A DNA stretch of 64,000 bases from Membranipora membranacea (Eukaryota; Bryozoa; Gymnolaemata; Cheilostomatida; Membraniporidae): NCBI GenBank assembly GCA_914767715.1, contig OU612068.1:21452001-21516000 (forward strand). The letters are read 5' to 3'. The notes beneath the pieces are model-generated. The model had not been told where the DNA came from. It made no database searches and saw nothing but the letters and a program-made list of their open reading frames with translations. Positions 44,101 through 59,100 of this stretch are shown here, piece after piece (positions within the stretch are counted from its first letter, which is position 1; each line of letters opens with the position of its first letter). The position numbers were made by a program, and so were the translations under genes.

Positions 44101-47100
44101 TCCTTATGAAGTTAGTAAGAAGCAAATCTATTTTTTGATCCGAGCGAAAAAAAAGCATGATACCCACCCTTGGTATATTTTTGTAATTTTCAAGTCAGCG
44201 TTATGACTAACCTGTTAATCCGAGGGTTCCAATATTTTGCAGTTTGAATGAGGTCAATAAGAGCTTGAACTGGTTGCAGTTTGATAGAAATCCGACAGAG
44301 ATTTAATTTTCTGATGCTGCCGTTTGGCATGTTTTTTTAGAGCAAAAGTGACCCCCATTAAGACGGACGCTGACGGAGAACGAAAAGCCGCAGAGCCAAA
44401 CGGTTTGCAGATTCGAGATCAGCAGGAGTTGCTCCTCCTTATGAAGTTAGTAAGAAGCAAATCTATTTTTTGATCCGAGCGAAAAAAAAGCATGATACCC
44501 ACCCTTGGTATATTTTTGTAATTTTCAAGTCAGCGTTATGACTAACCTGTTAATCCGAGGGTTCCAATATTTTGCAGTTTGAATGAGGTCAATAAGAGCT
44601 TGAACTGGTTGCAGTTTGATAGAAATCCGACAGAGATTTAATTTTCTGATGCTGCCGTTTGGCATGTTTTTTTAGAGCAAAAGTGACCCCCATTAAGACG
44701 GACGCTGACGGAGAACGAAAAGCCGCAGAGCCAAACGGTTTGCAGATTCGAGATCAGCAGGAGTTGCTCCTCCTTATGAAGTTAGTAAGAAGCAAATCTA
44801 TTTTTTGATCCGAGCGAAAAAAAAGCATGATACCCACCCTTGGTATATTTTTGTAATTTTCAAGTCAGCGTTATGACTAACCTGTTAATCCGAGGGTTCC
44901 AATATTTTGCAGTTTGAATGAGGTCAATAAGAGCCTGAACTGGTTGCAGTTTGATAGAAATCCGACAGAGATTTAATTTTCTGATGCTGCCGCTTGGCAT
45001 GTTTTTTTAGAGCAAAAGTGACCCCCATTAAGACGGACGCTGACGGAGAACGAAAAGCCGCAGAGCCAAACGGTTTGCAGATTCGAGATCAGCAGGAGTT
45101 GCTCCTCCTTATGAAGTTAGTAAGAAGCAAATCTATTTTTTGATCCGAGCGAAAAAAAAGCATGATACCCACCCTTGGTATATTTTTGTAATTTTCAAGT
45201 CAGCGTTATGACTAACCTGTTAATCCGAGGGTTCCAATATTTTGCAGTTTGAATGAGGTCAATAAGAGCTTGAACTGGTTGCAGTTTGATAGAAATCCGA
45301 CAGAGATTTAATTTTCTGATGCTGCCGTTTGGCATGTTTTTTTAGAGCAAAAGTGACCCCCATTAAGACGGACGCTGACGGAGAACGAAAAGCCGCAGAG
45401 CCAAACGGTTTGCAGATTCGAGATCAGCAGGAGTTGCTCCTCCTTATGAAGTTAGTAAGAAGCAAATCTATTTTTTGATCCGAGCGAAAAAAAAGCATGA
45501 TACCCACCCTTGGTATATTTTTGTAATTTTCAAGTCAGCGTTATGACTAACCTGTTAATCCGAGGGTTCCAATATTTTGCAGTTTGAATGAGGTCAATAA
45601 GAGCCTGAACTGGTTGCAGTTTGATAGAAATCCGACAGAGATTTAATTTTCTGATGCTGCCGCTTGGCATGTTTTTTTAGAGCAAAAGTGACCCCCATTA
45701 AGACGGACGCTGACGGAGAACGAAAAGCCGCAGAGCCAAACGGTTTGCAGATTCGAGATCAGCAGGAGTTGCTCCTCCTTATGAAGTTAGTAAGAAGCAA
45801 ATCTATTTTTTGATCCGAGCGAAAAAAAAGCATGATACCCACCCTTGGTATATTTTTGTAATTTTCAAGTCAGCGTTATGACTAACCTGTTAATCCGAGG
45901 GTTCCAATATTTTGCAGTTTGAATGAGGTCAATAAGAGCTTGAACTGGTTGCAGTTTGATAGAAATCCGACAGAGATTTAATTTTCTGATGCTGCCGTTT
46001 GGCATGTTTTTTTAGAGCAAAAGTGACCCCCATTAAGACGGACGCTGACGGAGAACGAAAAGCCGCAGAGCCAAACGGTTTGCAGATTCGAGATCAGCAG
46101 GAGTTGCTCCTCCTTATGAAGTTAGTAAGAAGCAAATCTATTTTTTGATCCGAGCGAAAAAAAAGCATGATACCCACCCTTGGTATATTTTTGTAATTTT
46201 CAAGTCAGCGTTATGACTAACCTGTTAATCCGAGGGTTCCAATATTTTGCAGTTTGAATGAGGTCAATAAGAGCTTGAACTGGTTGCAGTTTGATAGAAA
46301 TCCGACAGAGATTTAATTTTCTGATGCTGCCGTTTGGCATGTTTTTTTAGAGCAAAAGTGACCCCCATTAAGACGGACGCTGACGGAGAACGAAAAGCCG
46401 CAGAGCCAAACGGTTTGCAGATTCGAGATCAGCAGGAGTTGCTCCTCCTTATGAAGTTAGTAAGAAGCAAATCTATTTTTTGATCCGAGCGAAAAAAAAG
46501 CATGATACCCACCCTTGGTATATTTTTGTAATTTTCAAGTCAGCGTTATGACTAACCTGTTAATCCGAGGGTTCCAATATTTTGCAGTTTGAATGAGGTC
46601 AATAAGAGCTTGAACTGGTTGCAGTTTGATAGAAATCCGACAGAGATTTAATTTTCTGATGCTGCCGTTTGGCATGTTTTTTTAGAGCAAAAGTGACCCC
46701 CATTAAGACGGACGCTGACGGAGAACGAAAAGCCGCAGAGCCAAACGGTTTGCAGATTCGAGATCAGCAGGAGTTGCTCCTCCTTATGAAGTTAGTAAGA
46801 AGCAAATCTATTTTTTGATCCGAGCGAAAAAAAAGCATGATACCCACCCTTGGTATATTTTTGTAATTTTCAAGTCAGCGTTATGACTAACCTGTTAATC
46901 CGAGGGTTCCAATATTTTGCAGTTTGAATGAGGTCAATAAGAGCTTGAACTGGTTGCAGTTTGATAGAAATCCGACAGAGATTTAATTTTCTGATGCTGC
47001 CGTTTGGCATGTTTTTTTAGAGCAAAAGTGACCCCCATTAAGACGGACGCTGACGGAGAACGAAAAGCCGCAGAGCCAAACGGTTTGCAGATTCGAGATC

Positions 47101-50100
47101 AGCAGGAGTTGCTCCTCCTTATGAAGTTAGTAAGAAGCAAATCTATTTTTTGATCCGAGCGAAAAAAAAGCATGATACCCACCCTTGGTATATTTTTGTA
47201 ATTTTCAAGTCAGCGTTATGACTAACCTGTTAATCCGAGGGTTCCAATATTTTGCAGTTTGAATGAGGTCAATAAGAGCTTGAACTGGTTGCAGTTTGAT
47301 AGAAATCCGACAGAGATTTAATTTTCTGATGCTGCCGTTTGGCATGTTTTTTTAGAGCAAAAGTGACCCCCATTAAGACGGACGCTGACGGAGAACGAAA
47401 AGCCGCAGAGCCAAACGGTTTGCAGATTCGAGATCAGCAGGAGTTGCTCCTCCTTATGAAGTTAGTAAGAAGCAAATCTATTTTTTGATCCGAGCGAAAA
47501 AAAAGCATGATACCCACCCTTGGTATATTTTTGTAATTTTCAAGTCAGCGTTATGACTAACCTGTTAATCCGAGGGTTCCAATATTTTGCAGTTTGAATG
47601 AGGTCAATAAGAGCTTGAACTGGTTGCAGTTTGATAGAAATCCGACAGAGATTTAATTTTCTGATGCTGCCGTTTGGCATGTTTTTTTAGAGCAAAAGTG
47701 ACCCCCATTAAGACGGACGCTGACGGAGAACGAAAAGCCGCAGAGCCAAACGGTTTGCAGATTCGAGATCAGCAGGAGTTGCTCCTCCTTATGAAGTTAG
47801 TAAGAAGCAAATCTATTTTTTGATCCGAGCGAAAAAAAAGCATGATACCCACCCTTGGTATATTTTTGTAATTTTCAAGTCAGCGTTATGACTAACCTGT
47901 TAATCCGAGGGTTCCAATATTTTGCAGTTTGAATGAGGTCAATAAGAGCCTGAACTGGTTGCAGTTTGATAGAAATCCGACAGAGATTTAATTTTCTGAT
48001 GCTGCCGCTTGGCATGTTTTTTTAGAGCAAAAGTGACCCCCATTAAGACGGACGCTGACGGAGAACGAAAAGCCGCAGAGCCAAACGGTTTGCAGATTCG
48101 AGATCAGCAGGAGTTGCTCCTCCTTATGAAGTTAGTAAGAAGCAAATCTATTTTTTGATCCGAGCGAAAAAAAAGCATGATACCCACCCTTGGTATATTT
48201 TTGTAATTTTCAAGTCAGCGTTATGACTAACCTGTTAATCCGAGGGTTCCAATATTTTGCAGTTTGAATGAGGTCAATAAGAGCTTGAACTGGTTGCAGT
48301 TTGATAGAAATCCGACAGAGATTTAATTTTCTGATGCTGCCGTTTGGCATGTTTTTTTAGAGCAAAAGTGACCCCCATTAAGACGGACGCTGACGGAGAA
48401 CGAAAAGCCGCAGAGCCAAACGGTTTGCAGATTCGAGATCAGCAGGAGTTGCTCCTCCTTATGAAGTTAGTAAGAAGCAAATCTATTTTTTGATCCGAGC
48501 GAAAAAAAAGCATGATACCCACCCTTGGTATATTTTTGTAATTTTCAAGTCAGCGTTATGACTAACCTGTTAATCCGAGGGTTCCAATATTTTGCAGTTT
48601 GAATGAGGTCAATAAGAGCTTGAACTGGTTGCAGTTTGATAGAAATCCGACAGAGATTTAATTTTCTGATGCTGCCGTTTGGCATGTTTTTTTAGAGCAA
48701 AAGTGACCCCCATTAAGACGGACGCTGACGGAGAACGAAAAGCCGCAGAGCCAAACGGTTTGCAGATTCGAGATCAGCAGGAGTTGCTCCTCCTTATGAA
48801 GTTAGTAAGAAGCAAATCTATTTTTTGATCCGAGCGAAAAAAAAGCATGATACCCACCCTTGGTATATTTTTGTAATTTTCAAGTCAGCGTTATGACTAA
48901 CCTGTTAATCCGAGGGTTCCAATATTTTGCAGTTTGAATGAGGTCAATAAGAGCTTGAACTGGTTGCAGTTTGATAGAAATCCGACAGAGATTTAATTTT
49001 CTGATGCTGCCGTTTGGCATGTTTTTTTAGAGCAAAAGTGACCCCCATTAAGACGGACGCTGACGGAGAACGAAAAGCCGCAGAGCCAAACGGTTTGCAG
49101 ATTCGAGATCAGCAGGAGTTGCTCCTCCTTATGAAGTTAGTAAGAAGCAAATCTATTTTTTGATCCGAGCGAAAAAAAAGCATGATACCCACCCTTGGTA
49201 TATTTTTGTAATTTTCAAGTCAGCGTTATGACTAACCTGTTAATCCGAGGGTTCCAATATTTTGCAGTTTGAATGAGGTCAATAAGAGCTTGAACTGGTT
49301 GCAGTTTGATAGAAATCCGACAGAGATTTAATTTTCTGATGCTGCCGTTTGGCATGTTTTTTTAGAGCAAAAGTGACCCCCATTAAGACGGACGCTGACG
49401 GAGAACGAAAAGCCGCAGAGCCAAACGGTTTGCAGATTCGAGATCAGCAGGAGTTGCTCCTCCTTATGAAGTTAGTAAGAAGCAAATCTATTTTTTGATC
49501 CGAGCGAAAAAAAAGCATGATACCCACCCTTGGTATATTTTTGTAATTTTCAAGTCAGCGTTATGACTAACCTGTTAATCCGAGGGTTCCAATATTTTGC
49601 AGTTTGAATGAGGTCAATAAGAGCTTGAACTGGTTGCAGTTTGATAGAAATCCGACAGAGATTTAATTTTCTGATGCTGCCGTTTGGCATGTTTTTTTAG
49701 AGCAAAAGTGACCCCCATTAAGACGGACGCTGACGGAGAACGAAAAGCCGCAGAGCCAAACGGTTTGCAGATTCGAGATCAGCAGGAGTTGCTCCTCCTT
49801 ATGAAGTTAGTAAGAAGCAAATCTATTTTTTGATCCGAGCGAAAAAAAAGCATGATACCCACCCTTGGTATATTTTTGTAATTTTCAAGTCAGCGTTATG
49901 ACTAACCTGTTAATCCGAGGGTTCCAATATTTTGCAGTTTGAATGAGGTCAATAAGAGCTTGAACTGGTTGCAGTTTGATAGAAATCCGACAGAGATTTA
50001 ATTTTCTGATGCTGCCGTTTGGCATGTTTTTTTAGAGCAAAAGTGACCCCCATTAAGACGGACGCTGACGGAGAACGAAAAGCCGCAGAGCCAAACGGTT

Positions 50101-53100
50101 TGCAGATTCGAGATCAGCAGGAGTTGCTCCTCCTTATGAAGTTAGTAAGAAGCAAATCTATTTTTTGATCCGAGCGAAAAAAAAGCATGATACCCACCCT
50201 TGGTATATTTTTGTAATTTTCAAGTCAGCGTTATGACTAACCTGTTAATCCGAGGGTTCCAATATTTTGCAGTTTGAATGAGGTCAATAAGAGCCTGAAC
50301 TGGTTGCAGTTTGATAGAAATCCGACAGAGATTTAATTTTCTGATGCTGCCGCTTGGCATGTTTTTTTAGAGCAAAAGTGACCCCCATTAAGACGGACGC
50401 TGACGGAGAACGAAAAGCCGCAGAGCCAAACGGTTTGCAGATTCGAGATCAGCAGGAGTTGCTCCTCCTTATGAAGTTAGTAAGAAGCAAATCTATTTTT
50501 TGATCCGAGCGAAAAAAAAGCATGATACCCACCCTTGGTATATTTTTGTAATTTTCAAGTCAGCGTTATGACTAACCTGTTAATCCGAGGGTTCCAATAT
50601 TTTGCAGTTTGAATGAGGTCAATAAGAGCTTGAACTGGTTGCAGTTTGATAGAAATCCGACAGAGATTTAATTTTCTGATGCTGCCGTTTGGCATGTTTT
50701 TTTAGAGCAAAAGTGACCCCCATTAAGACGGACGCTGACGGAGAACGAAAAGCCGCAGAGCCAAACGGTTTGCAGATTCGAGATCAGCAGGAGTTGCTCC
50801 TCCTTATGAAGTTAGTAAGAAGCAAATCTATTTTTTGATCCGAGCGAAAAAAAAGCATGATACCCACCCTTGGTATATTTTTGTAATTTTCAAGTCAGCG
50901 TTATGACTAACCTGTTAATCCGAGGGTTCCAATATTTTGCAGTTTGAATGAGGTCAATAAGAGCTTGAACTGGTTGCAGTTTGATAGAAATCCGACAGAG
51001 ATTTAATTTTCTGATGCTGCCGTTTGGCATGTTTTTTTAGAGCAAAAGTGACCCCCATTAAGACGGACGCTGACGGAGAACGAAAAGCCGCAGAGCCAAA
51101 CGGTTTGCAGATTCGAGATCAGCAGGAGTTGCTCCTCCTTATGAAGTTAGTAAGAAGCAAATCTATTTTTTGATCCGAGCGAAAAAAAAGCATGATACCC
51201 ACCCTTGGTATATTTTTGTAATTTTCAAGTCAGCGTTATGACTAACCTGTTAATCCGAGGGTTCCAATATTTTGCAGTTTGAATGAGGTCAATAAGAGCT
51301 TGAACTGGTTGCAGTTTGATAGAAATCCGACAGAGATTTAATTTTCTGATGCTGCCGTTTGGCATGTTTTTTTAGAGCAAAAGTGACCCCCATTAAGACG
51401 GACGCTGACGGAGAACGAAAAGCCGCAGAGCCAAACGGTTTGCAGATTCGAGATCAGCAGGAGTTGCTCCTCCTTATGAAGTTAGTAAGAAGCAAATCTA
51501 TTTTTTGATCCGAGCGAAAAAAAAGCATGATACCCACCCTTGGTATATTTTTGTAATTTTCAAGTCAGCGTTATGACTAACCTGTTAATCCGAGGATTCC
51601 AATATTTTGCAGTTTGAATGAGGTCAATAAGAGCTTGAACTGGTTGCAGTTTGATAGAAATCCGACAGAGATTTAATTTTCTGATGCTGCCGTTTGGCAT
51701 GTTTTTTTAGAGCAAAAGTGACCCCCATTAAGACGGACGCTGACGGAGAACGAAAAGCCGCAGAGCCAAACGGTTTGCAGATTCGAGATCAGCAGGAGTT
51801 GCTCCTCCTTATGAAGTTAGTAAGAAGCAAATCTATTTTTTGATCCGAGCGAAAAAAAAGCATGATACCCACCCTTGGTATATTTTTGTAATTTTCAAGT
51901 CAGCGTTATGACTAACCTGTTAATCCGAGGGTTCCAATATTTTGCAGTTTGAATGAGGTCAATAAGAGCTTGAACTGGTTGCAGTTTGATAGAAATCCGA
52001 CAGAGATTTAATTTTCTGATGCTGCCGTTTGGCATGTTTTTTTAGAGCAAAAGTGACCCCCATTAAGACGGACGCTGACGGAGAACGAAAAGCCGCAGAG
52101 CAAAACGGTTTGCAGATTCGAGATCAGCAGGAGTTGCTCCTCCTTATGAAGTTAGTAAGAAGCAAATCTATTTTTTGATCCGAGCGAAAAAAAAGCATGA
52201 TACCCACCCTTGGTATATTTTTGTAATTTTCAAGTCAGCGTTATGACTAACCTGTTAATCCGAGAGTTCCAATATTTTGCAGTTTGAATGAGGTCAATAA
52301 GAGCTTGAACTGGTTGCAGTTTGATAGAAATCCGACAGAGATTTAATTTTCTGATGCTGCCGTTTGGCATGTTTTTTTAGAGCAAAAGTGACCCCCATTA
52401 AGACGGACGCTGACGGAGAACGAAAAGCCGCAGAGCCAAACGGTTTGCAGATTCGAGATCAGCAGGAGTTGCTCCTCCTTATGAAGTTAGTAAGAAGCAA
52501 ATCTATTTTTTGATCCGAGCGAAAAAAAAGCATGATACCCACCCTTGGTATATTTTTGTAATTTTCAAGTCAGCGTTATGACTAACCTGTTAATCCGAGG
52601 ATTCCAATATTTTGCAGTTTGAATGAGGTCAATAAGAGCTTGAACTGGTTGCAGTTTGATAGAAATCCGACAGAGATTTAATTTTCTGATGCTGCCGTTT
52701 GGCATGTTTTTTTAGAGCAAAAGTGACCCCCATTAAGACGGACGCTGACGGAGAACGAAAAGCCGCAGAGCCAAACGGTTTGCAGATTCGAGATCAGCAG
52801 GAGTTGCTCCTCCTTATGAAGTTAGTAAGAAGCAAATCTAGTTTTTGATCCGAGCGAAAAAAAAGCATGATACCCACCCTTGGTATATTTTTGTAATTTT
52901 CAAGTCAGCGTTATGACTAACCTGTTAATCCGAGGATTCCAATATTTTGCAGTTTGAATGAGGTCAATAAGAGCTTGAACTGGTTGCAGTTTGATAGAAA
53001 TCCGACAGAGATTTAATTTTCTGATGCTGCCGTTTGGCATGTTTTTTTAGAGCAAAAGTGACCCCCATTAAGACGGACGCTGACGGAGAACGAAAAGCCG

Positions 53101-56100
53101 CGGAGCCAAACGGTTTGCAGATTCGAGATCAGCAGGAGTTGCTCCTCCTTATGAAGTTAGTAAGAAGCAAATCTATTTTTTGATCCGAGCGAAAAAAAAG
53201 CATGATACCCACCCTTGGTATATTTTTGTAATTTTCAAGTCAGCGTTATGACTAACCTGTTAATCCGAGGATTCCAATATTTTGCAGTTTGAATGAGGTC
53301 AATAAGAGCTTGAACTGGTTGCAGTTTGATAGAAATCCGACAGAGATTTAATTTTCTGATGCTGCCGTTTGGCATGTTTTTTTAGAGCAAAAGTGACCCC
53401 CATTAAGACGGACGCTGACGGAGAACGAAAAGCCGCAGAGCCAAACGGTTTGCAGATTCGAGATCAGCAGGAGTTGCTCCTCCTTATGAAGTTAGTAAGA
53501 AGCAAATCTATTTTTTGATCCGAGCGAAAAAAAAGCATGATACCCACCCTTGGTATATTTTTGTAATTTTCAAGTCAGCGTTATGACTAACCTGTTAATC
53601 CGAGGATTCCAATATTTTGCAGTTTGAATGAGGTCAATAAGAGCTTGAACTGGTTGCAGTTTGATAGAAATCCGACAGAGATTTAATTTTCTGATGCTGC
53701 CGTTTGGCATGTTTTTTTAGAGCAAAAGTGACCCCCATTAAGACGGACGCTGACGGAGAACGAAAAGCCGCAGAGCCAAACGGTTTGCAGATTCGAGATC
53801 AGCAGGAGTTGCTCCTCCTTATGAAGTTAGTAAGAAGCAAATCTATTTTTTGATCCGAGCGAAAAAAAAGCATGATACCCACCCTTGGTATATTTTTGTA
53901 ATTTTCAAGTCAGCGTTATGACTAACCTGTTAATCCGAGGATTCCAATATTTTGCAGTTTGAATGAGGTCAATAAGAGCTTGAACTGGTTGCAGTTTGAT
54001 AGAAATCCGACAGAGATTTAATTTTCTGATGCTGCCGTTTGGCATGTTTTTTTAGAGCAAAAGTGACCCCCATTAAGACGGACGCTGACGGAGAACGAAA
54101 AGCCGCAGAGCCAAACGGTTTGCAGATTCGAGATCAGCAGGAGTTGCTCCTCCTTATGAAGTTAGTAAGAAGCAAATCTATTTTTTGATCCGAGCGAAAA
54201 AAAAGCATGATACCCACCCTTGGTATATTTTTGTAATTTTCAAGTCAGCGTTATGACTAACCTGTTAATCCGAGGATTCCAATATTTTGCAGTTTGAATG
54301 AGGTCAATAAGAGCTTGAACTGGTTGCAGTTTGATAGAAATCCGACAGAGATTTAATTTTCTGATGCTGCCGTTTGGCATGTTTTTTTAGAGCAAAAGTG
54401 ACCCCCATTAAGACGGACGCTGACGGAGAACGAAAAGCCGCGGAGCCAAACGGTTTGCAGATTCGAGATCAGCAGGAGTTGCTCCTCCTTATGAAGTTAG
54501 TAAGAAGCAAATCTATTTTTTGATCCGAGCGAAAAAAAAGCATGATACCCACCCTTGGTATATTTTTGTAATTTTCAAGTCAGCGTTATGACTAACCTGT
54601 TAATCCGAGGATTCCAATATTTTGCAGTTTGAATGAGGTCAATAAGAGCTTGAACTGGTTGCAGTTTGATAGAAATCCGACAGAGATTTAATTTTCTGAT
54701 GCTGCCGTTTGGCATGTTTTTTTAGAGCAAAAGTGACCCCCATTAAGACGGACGCTGACGGAGAACGAAAAGCCGCCGAGCCAAACGGTTTGCAGATTCG
54801 AGATCAGCAGGAGTTGCTCCTCCTTATGAAGTTAGTAAGAAGCAAATCTATTTTTTGATCCGAGCGAAAAAAAAGCATGATACCCACCCTTGGTATATTT
54901 TTGTAATTTTCAAGTCAGCGTTATGACTAACCTGTTAATCCGAGGATTCCAATATTTTGCAGTTTGAATGAGGTCAATAAGAGCTTGAACTGGTTGCAGT
55001 TTGATAGAAATCCGACAGAGATTTAATTTTCTGATGCTGCCGTTTGGCATGTTTTTTTAGAGCAAAAGTGACCCCCATTAAGACGGACGCTGACGGAGAA
55101 CGAAAAGCCGCGGAGCCAAACGGTTTGCAGATTCAAGATCAGCAGGAGTTGCTCCTCCTTATGAAGTTAGTAAGAAGCAAATCTATTTTTTGATCCGAGC
55201 GAAAAAAAAGCATGATACCCACCCTTGGTATATTTTTGTAATTTTCAAGTCAGCGTTATGACTAACCTGTTAATCCGAGGATTCCAATATTTTGCAGTTT
55301 GAATGAGGTCAATAAGAGCTTGAACTGGTTGCAGTTTGATAGAAATCCGACAGAGATTTAATTTTCTGATGCTGCCGTTTGGCATGTTTTTTTAGAGCAA
55401 AAGTGACCCCCATTAAGACGGACGCTGACGGAGAACGAAAAGCCGCGGAGCCAAACGGTTTGCAGATTCGAGATCAGCAGGAGTTGCTCCTCCTTATGAA
55501 GTTAGTAAGAAGCAAATCTATTTTTTGATCCGAGCGAAAAAAAAGCATGATACCCACCCTTGGTATATTTTTGTAATTTTCAAGTCAGCCTTATGACTAA
55601 CCTGTTAATCCGAGGATTCCAATATTTTGCAGTTTGAATGAGGTCAATAAGAGCTTGAACTGGTTGCAGTTTGATAGAAATCCGACAGAGATTTAATTTT
55701 CTGATGCTGCCGTTTGGCATGTTTTTTTAGAGCAAAAGTGACCCCCATTAAGACGGACGCTGACGGAGAACGAAAAGCCGCGGAGCCAAACGGTTTGCAG
55801 ATTCGAGATCAGCAGGAGTTGCTCCTCCTTATGAAGTTAGTAAGAAGCAAATCTATTTTTTGATCCGAGCGAAAAAAAAGCATGATACCCACCCTTGGTA
55901 TATTTTTGTAATTTTCAAGTCAGCGTTATGACTAACCTGTTAATCCGAGGATTCCAATATTTTGCAGTTTGAATGAGGTCAATAAGAGCTTGAACTGGTT
56001 GCAGTTTGATAGAAATCCGACAGAGATTTAATTTTCTGATGCTGCCGTTTGGCATGTTTTTTTAGAGCAAAAGTGACCCCCATTAAGACGGACGCTGACG

Positions 56101-59100
56101 GAGAACGAAAAGCCGCGGAGCCAAACGGTTTGCAGATTCGAGATCAGCAGGAGTTGCTCCTCCTTATGAAGTTAGTAAGAAGCAAATCTATTTTTTGATC
56201 CGAGCGAAAAAAAAGCATGATACCCACCCTTGGTATATTTTTGTAATTTTCAAGTCAGCGTTATGACTAACCTGTTAATCCGAGGATTCCAATATTTTGC
56301 AGTTTGAAGAAGGTCAATAAGAGCTTGAACTGGTTGCAGTTTGATAGAAATCCGACAGAGATTTAATTTTCTGATGCTGCCGTTTGGCATGTTTTTTTAG
56401 AGCAAAAGTGACCCCCATTAATACGGACGCTTACGGAGAACGAAAAGCCGCAGAGCCAAACGGTTTGCAGATTCGAGATCAGCAGGAGTTGCTCCTCCTT
56501 ATGAAGTTAGTAAGAAGCAAATCTATTTTTTGATCCGAGCGAAAAAAAAGCATGATACCCACCCTTGGTATATTTTTGTAATTTTCAAGTCAGCGTTATG
56601 ACTAACCTGTTAATCCGAGGATTCCAATATTTTGCAGTTTGAATGAGGTCAATAAGAGCTTGAACTGGTTGCAGTTTGATAGAAATCCGACAGAGATTTA
56701 ATTTTCTGATGCTGCCGTTTGGCATGTTTTTTTAGAGCAAAAGTGACCCCCATTAAGACGGACGCTGACGGAGAACGAAAAGCCGCGGAGCCAAACGGTT
56801 TGCAGATTCGAGATCAGCAGGAGTTGCTCCTCCTTATGAAGTTAGTAAGAAGCAAATCTATTTTTTGATCCGAGCGAAAAAAAAGCATGATACCCACCCT
56901 TGGTATATTTTTGTAATTTTCAAGTCAGCGTTATGACTAACCTGTTAATCCGAGGATTCCAATATTTTGCAGTTTGAATGAGGTCAATAAGAGCTTGAAC
57001 TGGTTGCAGTTTGATAGAAATCCGACAGAGATTTAATTTTCTGATGCTGCCGTTTGGCATGTTTTTTTAGAGCAAAAGTGACCCCCATTAAGACGGACGC
57101 TGACGGAGAACGAAAAGCCGCGGAGCCAAACGGTTTGCAGATTCGAGATCAGCAGGAGTTGCTCCTCCTTATGAAGTTAGTAAGAAGCAAATCTATTTTT
57201 TGATCCGAGCGAAAAAAAAGCATGATACCCACCCTTGGTATATTTTTGTAATTTTCAAGTCAGCCTTATGACTAACCTGTTAATCCGAGGATTCCAATAT
57301 TTTGCAGTTTGAATGAGGTCAATAAGAGCTTGAACTGGTTGCAGTTTGATAGAAATCCGACAGAGATTTAATTTTCTGATGCTGCCGTTTGGCATGTTTT
57401 TTTAGAGCAAAAGTGACCCCCATTAAGACGGACGCTGACGGAGAACGAAAAGCCGCGGAGCCAAACGGTTTGCAGATTCGAGATCAGCAGGAGTTGCTCC
57501 TCCTTATGAAGTTAGTAAGAAGCAAATCTATTTTTTGATCCGAGCGAAAAAAAAGCATGATACCCACCCTTGGTATATTTTTGTAATTTTCAAGTCAGCG
57601 TTATGACTAACCTGTTAATCCGAGGATTCCAATATTTTGCAGTTTGAATGAGGTCAATAAGAGCTTGAACTGGTTGCAGTTTGATAGAAATCCGACAGAG
57701 ATTTAATTTTCTGATGCTGCCGTTTGGCATGTTTTTTTAGAGCAAAAGTGACCCCCATTAAGACGGACGCTGACGGAGAACGAAAAGCCGCGGAGCCAAA
57801 CGGTTTGCAGATTCGAGATCAGCAGGAGTTGCTCCTCCTTATGAAGTTAGTAAGAAGCAAATCTATTTTTTGATCCGAGCGAAAAAAAAGCATGATACCC
57901 ACCCTTGGTATATTTTTGTAATTTTCAAGTCAGCGTTATGACTAACCTGTTAATCCGAGGATTCCAATATTTTGCAGTTTGAATGAGGTCAATAAGAGCT
58001 TGAACTGGTTGCAGTTTGATAGAAATCCGACAGAGATTTAATTTTCTGATGCTGCCGTTTGGCATGTTTTTTTAGAGCAAAAGTGACCCCCATTAAGACG
58101 GACGCTTACGGAGAACGAAAAGCCGCGGAGCCAAACGGTTTGCAGATTCGAGATCAGCAGGAGTTGCTCCTCCTTATGAAGTTAGTAAGAAGCAAATCTA
58201 TTTTTTGATCCGAGCGAAAAAAAAGCATGATACCCACCCTTGGTATATTTTTGTAATTTTCAAGTCAGCGTTATGACTAACCTGTTAATCCGAGGATTCC
58301 AATATTTTGCAGTTTGAATGAGGTCAATAAGAGCTTGAACTGGTTGCAGTTTGATAGAAATCCGACAGAGATTTAATTTTCTGATGCTGCCGTTTGGCAT
58401 GTTTTTTTAGAGCAAAAGTGACCCCCATTAAGACGGACGCTGACGGAGAACGAAAAGCCGCGGAGCCAAACGGTTTGCAGATTCGAGATCAGCAGGAGTT
58501 GCTCCTCCTTATGAAGTTAGTAAGAAGCAAATCTATTTTTTGATCCGAGCGAAAAAAAAGCATGATACCCACCCTTGGTATATTTTTGTAATTTTCAAGT
58601 CAGCGTTATGACTAACCTGTTAATCCGAGGATTCCAATATTTTGCAGTTTGAATGAGGTCAATAAGAGCTTGAACTGGTTGCAGTTTGATAGAAATCCGA
58701 CAGAGATTTAATTTTCTGATGCTGCCGTTTGGCATGTTTTTTTAGAGCAAAAGTGACCCCCATTAAGACGGACGCTGACGGAGAACGAAAAGCCGCGGAG
58801 CCAAACGGTTTGCAGATTCGAGATCAGCAGGAGTTGCTCCTCCTTATGAAGTTAGTAAGAAGCAAATCTATTTTTTGATCCGAGCGAAAAAAAAGCATGA
58901 TACCCACCCTTGGTATATTTTTGTAATTTTCAAGTCAGCGTTATGACTAACCTGTTAATCCGAGGATTCCAATATTTTGCAGTTTGAATGAGGTCAATAA
59001 GAGCTTGAACTGGTTGCAGTTTGATAGAAATCCGACAGAGATTTAATTTTCTGATGCTGCCGTTTGGCATGTTTTTTTAGAGCAAAAGTGACCCCCATTA

